A stretch of 64,000 bases of DNA, taken from positions 1-64,000 of the forward strand of contig JADNRX010000246.1 of the NCBI GenBank assembly GCA_015501595.1, given 5' to 3'. Of the stretch, positions 22,493-31,815 are shown one piece after another. This stretch comes from Hymenopellis radicata. Lineage: Eukaryota > Basidiomycota > Agaricomycetes > Agaricales > Physalacriaceae. Made by a program: the position numbers and the translations under genes. Below the pieces are notes generated by a model that saw only the letters and a program-made list of their open reading frames with translations, was not told the DNA's origin and did not search any database. How positions within the stretch are numbered: position 1 is the first letter of the stretch; each line of letters begins with the position of its first letter.

Positions 22493-22789
22493 CTATGTAT
22501 ATTTTGATTTATGTCGCACCCTGTTATTAATCCCGAAATGCAATAACCGATCATGATCAGAGGAAGCAGTTCTCGATCATGATCATGCGCAGAAATGAAA
22601 TCAATCGTCGTCTTGCTTTGCCAGATGCTCTAGCCTGGAAATGTGACCCGATATGGGGAGGGGGCGCGCGGGAAGCGCGACTCGAGTCGGGGAGGAATCA
22701 TACATGGCTGGCAATGGTCATTGCCTCTGGTGAGAAGTCATGTACAACTCGCATTTCAGCACTGTAATTAGACGGCTGCTTGTATAGAA

Positions 22790-23951
22790 TAGTGAATAGC
22801 GCGGGTGTCCCGAGGGTATTTCGGTTGGGACCCCTACCCGTACCCTCGACTTACCCGGTCCCGCAGTGCGGGTGCGGGTTACCCGCCAGAATCGTCCCGG
22901 GTTGGGCTCAGAACTCCTCTTCGTGCCCGCCGCTGACCCCCGAGCAATTGCGCAGGGGTAGCGACGTGCACGATGCACACGACGCACACAATTGATGCCC
23001 ACCCTGTTGTATGACAACAGGGAAGGGACACAACGGTGGTACATCATGGGGAGAATATATGGGGGAGATTGGGGAGAACGGCGCGAGAAGATGGGACGAG
23101 TCGAGGCAGAGCGCGGCGACGCAGGACGGGAGAGGTAGACATAGCTAAATGAACATTAGAATTAAACAGTCAGATAAATGCGCACCGTTTTGGGCTGGAT
23201 GCGTCCGCGACGCCGTCCAGCCCGCAGATCCATCACATCGTCGCGGCGCTCACTGTCCAGCGATAAGCCGGCCTCATCCTGAGGGCTTGGGCGCCGTGTA
23301 TCCTTGTTAAAATGGCGCCGTCGTATAGACGAGTGCCGTGGGCGTGGCGCTGTCGTGTAGACAAGCAACACTACGAGCTCGTGCTCGCTATCCAATAATA
23401 TAGTGGCCTCGTCCCGAGGGCTTACACGTCGCGGAGGATCGTTGGATTGGTGTCGTCACGAAGACGAACACCAGAATGCGCCCCGGAACATGTCCGAGGG
23501 CGCAGCGGCCGGCGCAAAGCCAAACCGCGTCCGGAGAGCGAAGGAGAACATCAAAAAGAAGTTGGAAGAGCCCCAGAAAATGTTCTGAGACCGACAAGCA
23601 CGACACGAAGGTCGTGCTGTGGTGGTAAGAGGGAGAGAACGGAGATCTGAGCGGATCGATCGTTATCCGGCAACTGCCGGGACGATCGGCCAGCTCGGCG
23701 ATCACGGAAATTCTTTCGCCACGTCGTTTCTCAATGACTTTGGGCTCGTTTGAGCCCAAATAAATTCGATAATTTATATAAATATATATATACTCTAATT
23801 GCATTATCACATGTGGTCCAACTGGACTACGGCACGGGTAAGAACGGGTGACGCGGGTCAGAGCGGGTTCTCGGACCGAGACCCCTACCCGGACCCTGAC
23901 CCACCCGCATCCGTGACCCGGACCGGGTGCTCCGACCCGGGCTATTCACTA
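22790..23951. mobile_element. non-autonomous hAT-type element
   Basis: It is flanked by an exact 8-bp duplication GTATAGAA (22782-22789 and 23952-23959), the hallmark of hAT insertion. Its ends are inverted: TAGTGAATAGC followed by (G/C)CGGGT. Both subterminal regions are dense in short GGGT/ACCC repeats (22800-22890 and 23830-23940), as in hAT elements whose transposase binds scattered subterminal motifs. The 1162-bp body contains no transposase. It splits the right terminal repeat of the KDZ element and so is younger. Confidence 0.85.
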
Positions 23952-23959
23952 GTATAGAA

Positions 23960-23999
23960 CCTAGGGTTCTAATGAGAGGAGATCATATACGGTTAGGGC
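23960..23999. repeat. outer right terminal repeat of KDZ element
   Basis: Complement of this segment matches 9171-9220 in ordered blocks (GCCCTAA, ATGATCTCC, AGAACCCT). The inner part of the same repeat is at 22761-22789, separated by the hAT insertion. Confidence 0.75.
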
Positions 24000-24002
24000 A
24001 TT

Positions 24003-24362
24003 AACGGGTGACGGCAAGAGATGGTATGAGGGCGATGAGGCGGGTCGCGAGGCGACGAACCACAGGCTATAAAGAAATATGTTAGTGAGATTGGCAAGTA
24101 ATTCAAGGATGGACATACGCTCACGCGCCACTGCAAGAATCCTTCTGAGACAGCTTGCCCTGCAACTGTCGCGATAATAGAGGAACTCTGGCCTGCAGCG
24201 AGTAGAGCTACAGCGAACAATGTCGCAGCCGAGTGCCCGACCAGGTCTCGGATGAGATCGTAAGCATCAAATAGACTCGCAGCTCCGTCGCGATTCAAGT
24301 CATTGAAGAAAAACACTGAAGCCGCCAGGATCAAGATTCTCAGATGCCAAAGAATTGGGCGA
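24003..24362 (-). pseudogene. NRAMP transporter fragment, C-terminal helices
   Basis: Minus-strand reading starts near 24346 with ILILAASVFFFND and continues DAYDLI, then GHSAATLFAVALLAAGQSSSIIATVAGQ, a highly characteristic NRAMP (SMF-type Mn/Fe transporter) helix pair with the QSS motif. After an intron (about 24120-24067) it reads PVVRRLATRLIALIPSLAVT and stops at the KDZ boundary. All following helices are missing. NRAMP proteins import divalent metals with protons. Here the gene is truncated. Confidence 0.8.
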
Positions 24363-24419
24363 CAGATGTTAACGTCCGTTACGTCGGCCTTCGCGACTCC
24401 TTGCCCAAGTTCTTACTCT

Positions 24420-24546
24420 ACGACTGTCGCTCGACATGAGGATCGGGAAAACAACACGCTGTCCTTCGTTTCGGCTCACATCTACCATGGCATCATCGAC
24501 ATCGTCTCGTCGCTTCTTGGTTTCGCTTTATTAATCAATTCATTGT
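24420..24546 (+). pseudogene. inverted NRAMP exon fragment
   Basis: Plus-strand reading gives REDRENN-like loop residues followed by HIYHGIIDIVSSLLGFALLINS, the helix that should directly precede ILILAA of the fragment at 24003-24362. A donor GTACGT follows at 24547. If the two were on one strand, TT plus A would complete the next codon exactly. The piece is in opposite orientation, so an inversion has its breakpoint in this intron (about 24365-24420). Confidence 0.7.
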
Positions 24547-24599
24547 ACGTCTCGTTTGCGCTTCTACGATCCCTTCCTTACTTTTCGCTCCCAGCATCA

Positions 24600-26100
24600 G
24601 GAATTGCCCCACTGGCAAATAACAGCAAAAATCATACGAAAAGGTAGATTAACCTTGAAATACCGGAATTAAGATGTTTCAATAGATTTGCTGGTTTTGC
24701 AAATCTTCGGTATCCCCCCTATTGCTCAAAGTTGATCTTAGCTTCGAAAAGCTGGGATCAGAGCTCTTAAGAGCGAGGTTTGACTGATTGTTTAGATCCC
24801 GGGAGCACACGAATGGAGAGTAAAAACACATCATATTATGGGCGACTACGGACACAGAGGCTACAATACGGTATAGGTGTGACACTACAGACAATACATA
24901 TCAAACAGAGCCATAAACACCAACGGCACTCGACGACAGGGCAGCACTGTGGTAGAAGAGGATCAGCAGAGTCGGAGATGAGGTAGCAAGAGTTGACATA
25001 CAAGCAAGTCTCCCAGCACACCGCATTGGCACGGACGTTGCGTCGCAAGCGCAGTACTCTTAATGAGGTTCAAGTCGTCGTTGGCGTATTGGGCGTTGTC
25101 GACGTAACCTGCGCTCCATGTACCGTTACTGTAAAAAATGTGAGTCTACTTGTGTTGTGCATAAGCAGCAGACGACGTACCAACAAACGGCGATCGTTCC
25201 AGCTCATGACTCGTCGTCACGTTGGTCATAATTGCGCGCGCGCGAAAGCAACTGTCGGGTATGATTGGTCTAGATATCGTTTAGTTTTGTGAGTAGACGA
25301 AGGACAGTGCACGTACGGCGGCTTGAGCAGCACACATGTTAATTTGCGAGTTGGATGGGTTGCTCAGCCCCTCCGAGCAAGCCAGTTCAGAGTCCGTGGC
25401 GAGATTACTGGCAGTACGTCGTCCTGGAGATGGTTGAGGTGCATCATACATAAGGAGAGGGGGAAAATACCTTTGTTACTGACTAACGGACGTCACTCGC
25501 GAATGTTGAGGTCTTTGACTCGTTGACGAACTTACCTTGAAGCGACAGGCGCCCGTTGGAAAATGGCTGTAAATACTAAAGACAGCGTTAGAACAAGGTT
25601 GTGCAACCGAGGAAGGTGAAAAGACGAGACGCGGGCCCACGGAATGTGCAGGTTGGTTCGACGAGGAGAATGGCAGAACAAACAAAAAGACGCACCTTGT
25701 CGTCCGTCATGGTGTCCAAAATGCTCTTCACAGCAGTCATCGATGATAGTAGTCGCTGGATACGCAAAGTCGTCGATGTCGGCACGGCTTGTTCGGGGTC
25801 GTCGCGCGTCGTGGTCGTCATCAAGTCATGGCAAGAGGGAAAGAAGAGTTGATTATGGTTCGTTTTGATGCGGGCTGATCGGTCCATCGGTCCGTGACGG
25901 AGTTTCAAACGGACTTCACGATTTCTCGTTTCGATCATCTTGCTCACTGCCTCCATCGACGGCAACAAGACTAGCACAGCTATGCCAACATTCCAGAACT
26001 CACACATATCGATCAATAGAGCCGCTGGAGCCCAGATACATCAGTTGAAATATTTCACTGCTGTCCTTGTTCGAAAGTATCCCAATCTTGGCTTTTTCAA
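24600..26100. other. unresolved insert inside the NRAMP remains
   Basis: About 1.5 kb separates the NRAMP pieces. Minus-strand exon-like stretches with plausible splice signals occur (for example 25132-25020, reading NGTWSAGYVDNAQYANDDL, and about 25960-25700), but I could not join them into one reading frame and recognise no family. Confidence 0.3.
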
Positions 26101-26259
26101 GCTAAAACTTCCATTTCTTCAAATATTGACTTTTTTATCACATTTCTGGAGAAATTTGCCAGTGGGGTTTTTCCTGATGACAGAGGTCTTCACCATCTTC
26201 TCGGACGGGGCCAAGCCTGAAGCAGACAGCTTGCCTGTGTCGTTGTCCGCAGGCCGAGG

Positions 26260-26797
26260 TTTCAAGTTGGCAGAGACGCGGTCCTGCGTAGCCAACGCCG
26301 AACCTAGAAAAAGACTGTGCGGCATGACTGCCATTCATCAGTGGGACCTTGTGCCGATTCTACCTACCTACCTACCTGTCGCTCCTATGATTCCAACCGC
26401 TAAATTTACTATCAGTACGAATATATTCCCATCATTGCCGATTACGCACAGATGTACAGCCCTCCAGACTGAAAGATGTATTTTGAGGGTACGAATCCCA
26501 GGAAGGCATCATCCCATCGGACATCTACTCGCGAGATGACAATGCATATGCAAAGCAGGACAGCGAGAACCTTGTTCAATTTAGTACAGCCGGAGACTGT
26601 TAACTGACCAACGCAGCTATTAAAAACTCGAATAGTTTCACCGGTCGGCCACGTAGAGGGTCTCCAAGGGCAAGAATGAAGATCACATCAAAAGCAGTGA
26701 TCACAACACCATGCCAGAGCTGCAGTCGAGGAAAGAGCATGCATAATGCTATAGCCGACCCAAGGACTTCTGAAAGGTCATTGGCAATGATGGCCAC
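26260..26797 (-). pseudogene. NRAMP transporter fragment, middle helices
   Basis: Minus-strand exons read AIIANDLSEVLGSAIAL, ITAFDVIFILALGDPLRGRP (26797-26600), then VLLCICIVISRVDVRW...AFLGFVPSKYIFQSGGLY (about 26570-26449), VGIIGAT and MPHSLFLGSALATQDRVS (about 26312-26260). The MPH of helix 6 is a known metal-site motif of NRAMP transporters. The N-terminal helices with the DPGN motif are absent; a fold-back repeat occupies their place from 26818. With the two pieces at 24.0-24.5 kb this is one scrambled transporter gene. Confidence 0.8.
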
Positions 26798-26817
26798 CTC
26801 AGACAGTGCGTTGTGCG

Positions 26818-27005
26818 GTTATTAACGGTAACCGTTAATAACACACCCAAAATGAGGGTATATTCCGCCGAGGTTACGAACCACCTTTGGGAATATACTG
26901 TAGGGTGGCGCAGTAAACCCTAGGTTTCGATACACCTCGGGTTTACTGCGGTTTTTAACAGTATCAATACAGTATCGAAACCTCGAGGTATCAGTACAGT
27001 TTCGT
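26818..27005. repeat. fold-back repeat region
   Basis: It starts with a palindrome, TTATTAACGGTAACCGTTAATAA (26820-26842). Next come GCAGTAAACCC (about 26909) and its exact complement GGGTTTACTGC (about 26941). Several short (G/A)GTATCGAAACC-like and CAGTA motifs follow. It is probably a small non-coding mobile element; I could not define its ends. Confidence 0.5.
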
Positions 27006-27219
27006 ACCAACACGTGACAAATTCACGTGATGGCGCGCTGGCACTCAGGCAAGCTGAAAGTGGCGGGATAAGGGTGAGCAGAGGGGGGCGGAGCATTGCG
27101 CCACATCACGTCGTAAAAGCACGTGCCGGTATCGAAACCGGTTTCAAAACCAGGGCCTCGGAGTCCCTGTCATATCAAGATTTTCAAAAGCTACAAAAAT
27201 AGTCGATATGCATGTTCTA

Positions 27220-27304
27220 TTCCCGCTAGCCGGATTGAACGACTGACCTCACCATGTTGTAGTTAAACTACGAGTGGTGCGCTCTACCACTGAGCTAAGA
27301 GGGA
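27220..27304 (-). tRNA. tRNA-Thr (CGT), 13-base intron
   Basis: The minus strand folds as a tRNA: 7-bp acceptor with one mismatch, D arm GCTC...GAGC, anticodon stem CACCA/TGGTG, loop CT-CGT-A, T arm AGTCG-TTCAATC-CGGCT, discriminator A. A 13-base intron (GTTTAACTACAAC) sits one base after the anticodon, the usual eukaryotic position. The mature length is 72 without CCA. Anticodon CGT decodes ACG threonine. Confidence 0.88.
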
Positions 27305-27613
27305 CAATAGTTGCACCTTTATGTATACTTCCGTTCAGCCGGGCACACATCCGCCCAAGAATATACGAGACGACCTTCTTAAATACAGCAATAGCTTGCC
27401 GCCATAACTATCTACGGTCAAACCTTCTTAACAACATACTTATCCCACCCGGAAAAGCCATATTCGACTTTCTCAGCCTCTGCATCTCCTTCTCGCGATC
27501 CGTCAGCTCCGTCTTCATTGTCATGGTCAGCTTCTGCTTGCCCTTCTCCGTCACTTCACGATGATGTTCCCATAACGGCACATCACTCGTTGGAAGAATA
27601 CAGATCTTTAGTT

Positions 27614-29318
27614 TTACCGAATCCGCTGGCGTCTTGGGGAACGGTATGGGTTTCGCGGCCTTCGGCTTCGGTATCCGAGAAACTCGTGCAAGTGCTCGAG
27701 GTATTGTTGGTCGTCTGAAGACGAGGACGATGCAGGTAGGGGTGGCGCAGTGTTGGGAGGCAGTAGAGCCATCAGCTCACTTTGCGCATCCCGATTACTG
27801 GGTTGAAAGCGGAGGATGGTACGCAGATCTTGAAAATGGGTTAAATGAATGCAACAGGGCCAAGCGAATGTCGAAACCTTTCATAGCATCGTCCGTTTTT
27901 CCAAGCATTTGACGAGCTTTTGCGCGACGGAAGAGACCTTTACTGCTCCGATGTTGGCTTAATGCCTTGGAGCAGGCCTCTTCGGCCTCGATCCATCTTG
28001 GAAAGTACATCAGTCAAAAACACGAGTCAAAGCAATGGACACACTTCGACAGTTTAAGATATGCCGCCGCTATGTTAAGTTGAAAATGTGGAAGCTCAGG
28101 CTCAATTTTATGAGCAGCCTCGTAATGCGTGATCGCCGTGTCGAACATAGCGCGCCTGAAGGCAATGTTACCTTGTTCCTTCTCATGTTCAGCGCGCAGG
28201 AAACGCCATTCCATGATTTCCCCGATAGTCATGGAAGGATCAATGCCTTCCTCGAGCTCGTCGGGTCCATACCGCGGAAATCCAGCTCGAGTTCCCATAT
28301 GTCCTCTTCCTCATCAGTCTCCCATCCGAATATACCACTGCCTCGTCCATCCCACTCTCTATGTTTGCCGCTCCGTACACCGCTTTCTTCCTCGTGCTCT
28401 CTTACCGTCTTTTCGCAAACATCCCCAAGGTGGTCGGTCGAACAGCCGCACTCACACCACTTGTTAGACAGTTTATCCCGAAGAATTTGCCCGTAGCCAC
28501 GAATGTCAAACTCTTTAGCCACACGCCAGAGCGTCTGAACAATTTTGTCATACCCTAAGCGCACCTTCGGGCGCCAATCACTTTCCTCACGCCATTCCAA
28601 AGGGATCTCGCTCCAGCGAGCATATTTCGTTTGACACGCCTCTTCAAGTGTGTGCTGGCCCGCCGCAAATCCACCCAAATGAGGCGGTTTGAGTAATGTC
28701 GGAGACGCCATAGACTCCAACGCGGCCAAGTGTGCTTTAATGCCGGAAATATATGGCAGTAATCGCATGGAGTGGAGTCCTTTTTTCTGACAGATGGCTA
28801 CGCCGTTCGACATGGCCTAGATTGGATCACTCACGACAAATGCTAGAGCAAACAAGGCCGAGACTCACGAAATGCCGAAGTGCTGTATAGGACCACAGCA
28901 GGCTCTTGGTGGCCACACGCTCACCGGCCTGCCTAAGATCCATGCCGATGACGGTGCGGAAAAAGTCCTTGATCTCTTCAGAGTCAGCGTTGTGCGCGGC
29001 CCAGCCTGGTCCTGCGAGCGTAACGCACTTCATGACGAAGGTGGGGATGTACACGACAGAGATGTGGTGCAGGCGCGTCGAGAACAGCCGGGCAATGTCC
29101 TGTTCGTATCGGAGAAGTAGGATTCGCGCAATAGCACGCTCCAGTTCAGACACAGCAGATTTGGCCTGGGTTAAGCTGCGGTCCCCGTGTGGGTTGGGCG
29201 TGTCATGACGCCGGTTGTGTGTATGTTTCGGAGAATTCCCAGTGCTGTTGTTGCCCTTTTTCGAGTTTTTGGGAGCAACGGGTGGCCTCTTTTTAATGTG
29301 CGAATATTTAGCAGGCAT
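27614..29318 (-). CDS. TPR-domain protein, about 517 aa
   Basis: Exons 29318-28869, 28816-28045, 27996-27878 and 27828-27614 join at good GT/AG sites. The C-terminal half has tetratricopeptide-like helices: EKEQGNIAFRRAMFDTAITHYEAAHKIEPELPHFQLNIAAAYLKL, continuing WIEAEEACSKAL and GLFRRAKARQMLGKTDDAM. The N terminus is basic and low in complexity. A central CECGCS cluster may bind metal. Within exon 2 the frame changes at 28272-28277 (CCGCGG): removing one CG dinucleotide restores a continuous frame and correct intron phases (total 1554 bases). TPRs bind partner proteins such as chaperones; the partner here is unknown. Confidence 0.7.
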
Positions 29319-29656
29319 GGTGTCGCCTAGGACGGTCGCGGTAGTAAGAGAACAGCTTTTTGACAGAGTGAATGACAACGCACAGTCAATACGATAGTTC
29401 CTCTTCCGAAATAATTGGGTGTAGACCAAGAAAGTGTGTAGAGTCCAGTAACCAAAAATAAGAAGCCGTGGCTCGACGCCAAAGGCAGTCTGTCTGTCGA
29501 CGAGGTGGCGGGAATATGGAAACCGATTATCCCCTGTCTATGATCACGTCAGGGCCATTAGCTCACGAGATTCACGCTTTGGCCGGAGTCGCTCAAAATG
29601 GAAAACAAAGCAAGTAGTCCTCTCATAAAAACCTCTGTTTCCTTCATGACAGCAGT

Positions 29657-31172
29657 CTATGTATCACGGCATGCCATGTTATACAGCTCCCAGTCTATGT
29701 GCGCCTTTCCTTTATCTCCCAACCCCTTCAAACAGTCACTGTACACCCACTCGGTGTAGGACGCGAATTCCTCAGAAACTGAATCCCTTGCGGGTGGGAG
29801 TGGCGATATCCTCACGCTCTTCAATGCCTCAAACTCTGGGCGACACAGTGCTGCATCTAATCTCTGCCAACACAGTGGAACTTCGTCTCGCTCCGCTATA
29901 AACCCACTACGCATCGTAAAGCCTAAAGGATGCAGGCACAGCGTCATGTTCTCCAAAGTCGAAGGTTGCTGGACAGCTTCAAATATTTCAGACCACCATT
30001 CCAGGATCGCATCCGACGAGGCGAATACGAATGGCATGTAACTGCACCGCAGAGTCTCCAGATCGGGGAGCCGTAGGTGGATCTCTGGAAAGCCTGCACA
30101 GGATCAATACCGAGACTATAATATCCGGTTCAGAACACTCACCTAACTTTATGTTAAGGTCCAGTAACTTCACGGAGCTCGCCGCAATGTCGAGAAGAGA
30201 TTGGATCTTCTCCAATCGTGGCGTACTGCATTCTGCGATGACGATCCAGATGCCATTCGATTCATCCAGAGTTACTTGGGAATCCGGGCTCAACAGCCAG
30301 TCCAAAACGATTTCGTCAGACGTGTCGGCTATCTCAATCATCAAATCCATTATGGTGGCTCTGTCTTCCTCTGCGACCACCGGAATGTCGAGAGGCTCGT
30401 CGTCGTCCTGATCATCGATCATCGACGCCTCGTTCTCTGTTACCTCCGGCTCACCCGTGTGCCCCATTCCTGCACCTGTGACCTCTACTTCATGATTTAT
30501 GATCATGTCCTCAAAATCGTCTTCCGACTCTTCATCGCTGAGATCACCCACGGGCGTGCCGATATCCAACATCAGCCCCTCACCCTCGATGTCCATACAG
30601 TCAAGGATGGTGAGCTCCCGGAGCGACAGGTCAGTGAGCTTCTTTCCCGGGCTCAGGACAAGACTCTGCACCTGCGCCAGGTTCTGGAAGACACATTTCT
30701 GCAGCTGCAGCGAGCCCACGCTTCGCGCGACAGAGAGAAGCGCCCGGTGGCACCGCCCGCGCTGCTTGAAGATGGGCCAGACGAGCTTCTCGACGATGAG
30801 CTCCTCGACGTTGGCCATCATCTCGAGAGCGCGGACGAACGCATCGTCGTCATACGCCCACAGCGTGCCGCGATTGACCATCTTTATGCCACGCCGGCTC
30901 GCGTTGGCGACGTACAGTGTGCCCAGACCCTCGACGATCGTCAGGTTCTTCACGAGACTGGGGATGTGCGGGGAGAGCGAGACGAAGCGCTCGCACGCAA
31001 ATGTGTTTTCCTCATCCAAGGTGACAGAGTTGAACTGTCTCGCTTGGCTCCGCATCCGCATAACGCGCGCGGTGAGAGAAAGCGATGGCAGGCTTTCCGG
31101 GTCGCAGAAATCGATAATCGCTTCTGTGATCTCCTGCGGGAGCATGGGGTTTACCAGGTTGGTGGTCTGCAT
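29657..31172 (-). CDS. F-box/LRR-like protein, 488 aa
   Basis: Two exons, 31172-30143 and 30093-29657, join in phase (1467 bases). ATG at 31172 fits better than the upstream in-frame TTG. Residues from about 10 read MLPQEITEAIIDFCDPESLPSLSLTARVMR, the start of a basidiomycete F-box. Leucine-rich blocks follow. An acidic insert (EEDDF..., DDQDDDEP, codons about 30550-30400) interrupts the leucine-rich part. It probably acts as a substrate adaptor of an SCF ubiquitin ligase; the target is unknown. Confidence 0.72.
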
Positions 31173-31815
31173 CGAAGGCAAGGCGTGTACCTTTCTAGCC
31201 TTCCTGGACGGTGAAGTTAGGACACGTTGTTACGTATGTCTTACATATCATGATTGGATCACATTTGCTCTGAGTCGACGGAGGCTTTGTGGGGGTAGAA
31301 AGCCTTTTATGGACGAGTTGTTGATTCTACAACTCTCCCACAGGCTACAAATGCGGTTATCCCTGATAGACAGTTGCTTGGTATTTGCAATAGCCAGCTC
31401 GTACATGATCGTCCATAGCGTTACACTCACAGAATGAGCAGAAGCTTCAAGCTCTACGAAAGTACCAAGGGTACGCGATCTGAGCTAATCGCATCACTGT
31501 CTTTGACAGGTTTCTTCCAGACGACCGCCTAACCTGAAAGGCCTGCCGGTGTTTAATCTCTTTCGATTCTCAGTATTCATGTCGATTCATGCCGAGCGAT
31601 GATATATTTTTTTCCTGCGACATCCAATATAGCTTCCTCTTCTCATGGGCAGTTTCTACGAGTGTGTCGTCGTCGAGGCGAACGTCCTTACATTCAGCTT
31701 CCATCAGTCATATCTCGCACAGCAGTGCACTCCACATACGCGTAGAATCGATATGCAGAGCTGGGGTGTTCTATATTAATGAAATAACATACTTTTACTC
31801 AACCTACTCTATAAT
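31173..31815. other. intergenic, no supported gene
   Basis: Spacer between the F-box/LRR-like gene and the 3' end of the TypA-like gene. AT-rich stretches near 31580-31620 and 31770-31810 may hold the TypA-gene 3' end; nothing else is evident. Confidence 0.5.

Larger units (their letters stand above)
9171..23999. mobile_element. KDZ-type DNA transposon carrying six genes
   Basis: The left end (9171 on) begins GCCCTAA and contains AGAACCCT, TTCTATACAAGC, GCC, TCTAA and TACAGT blocks. The right end, read on the other strand from 23999 and continuing across a later hAT insertion at 22789, shows GCCCTAA, ATGATCTCC, AGAACCCT, TTCTATACAAGC, GCC, TCTAA and TACAGT in the same order. These are diverged terminal inverted repeats of about 70 bases. 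Between them lie a Kyakuja-Dileera-Zisupton transposase and five other genes, all with intact introns and all related in style to genes that accompany KDZ transposons in mushrooms. The length is about 13.7 kb without the nested element. No target-site duplication is recognisable. Confidence 0.8.

Noticed and set aside
9171..23999. TET/JBP dioxygenase cargo in the KDZ element
   Set aside because: Expected from known KDZ elements, so I looked for the H-x-D...H pattern and related motifs; none of the five cargo genes shows it.
30201..31214. A 337-codon plus-strand open frame
   Set aside because: It is antisense to the F-box/LRR-like gene, whose frame, splice phase and domain match are better.
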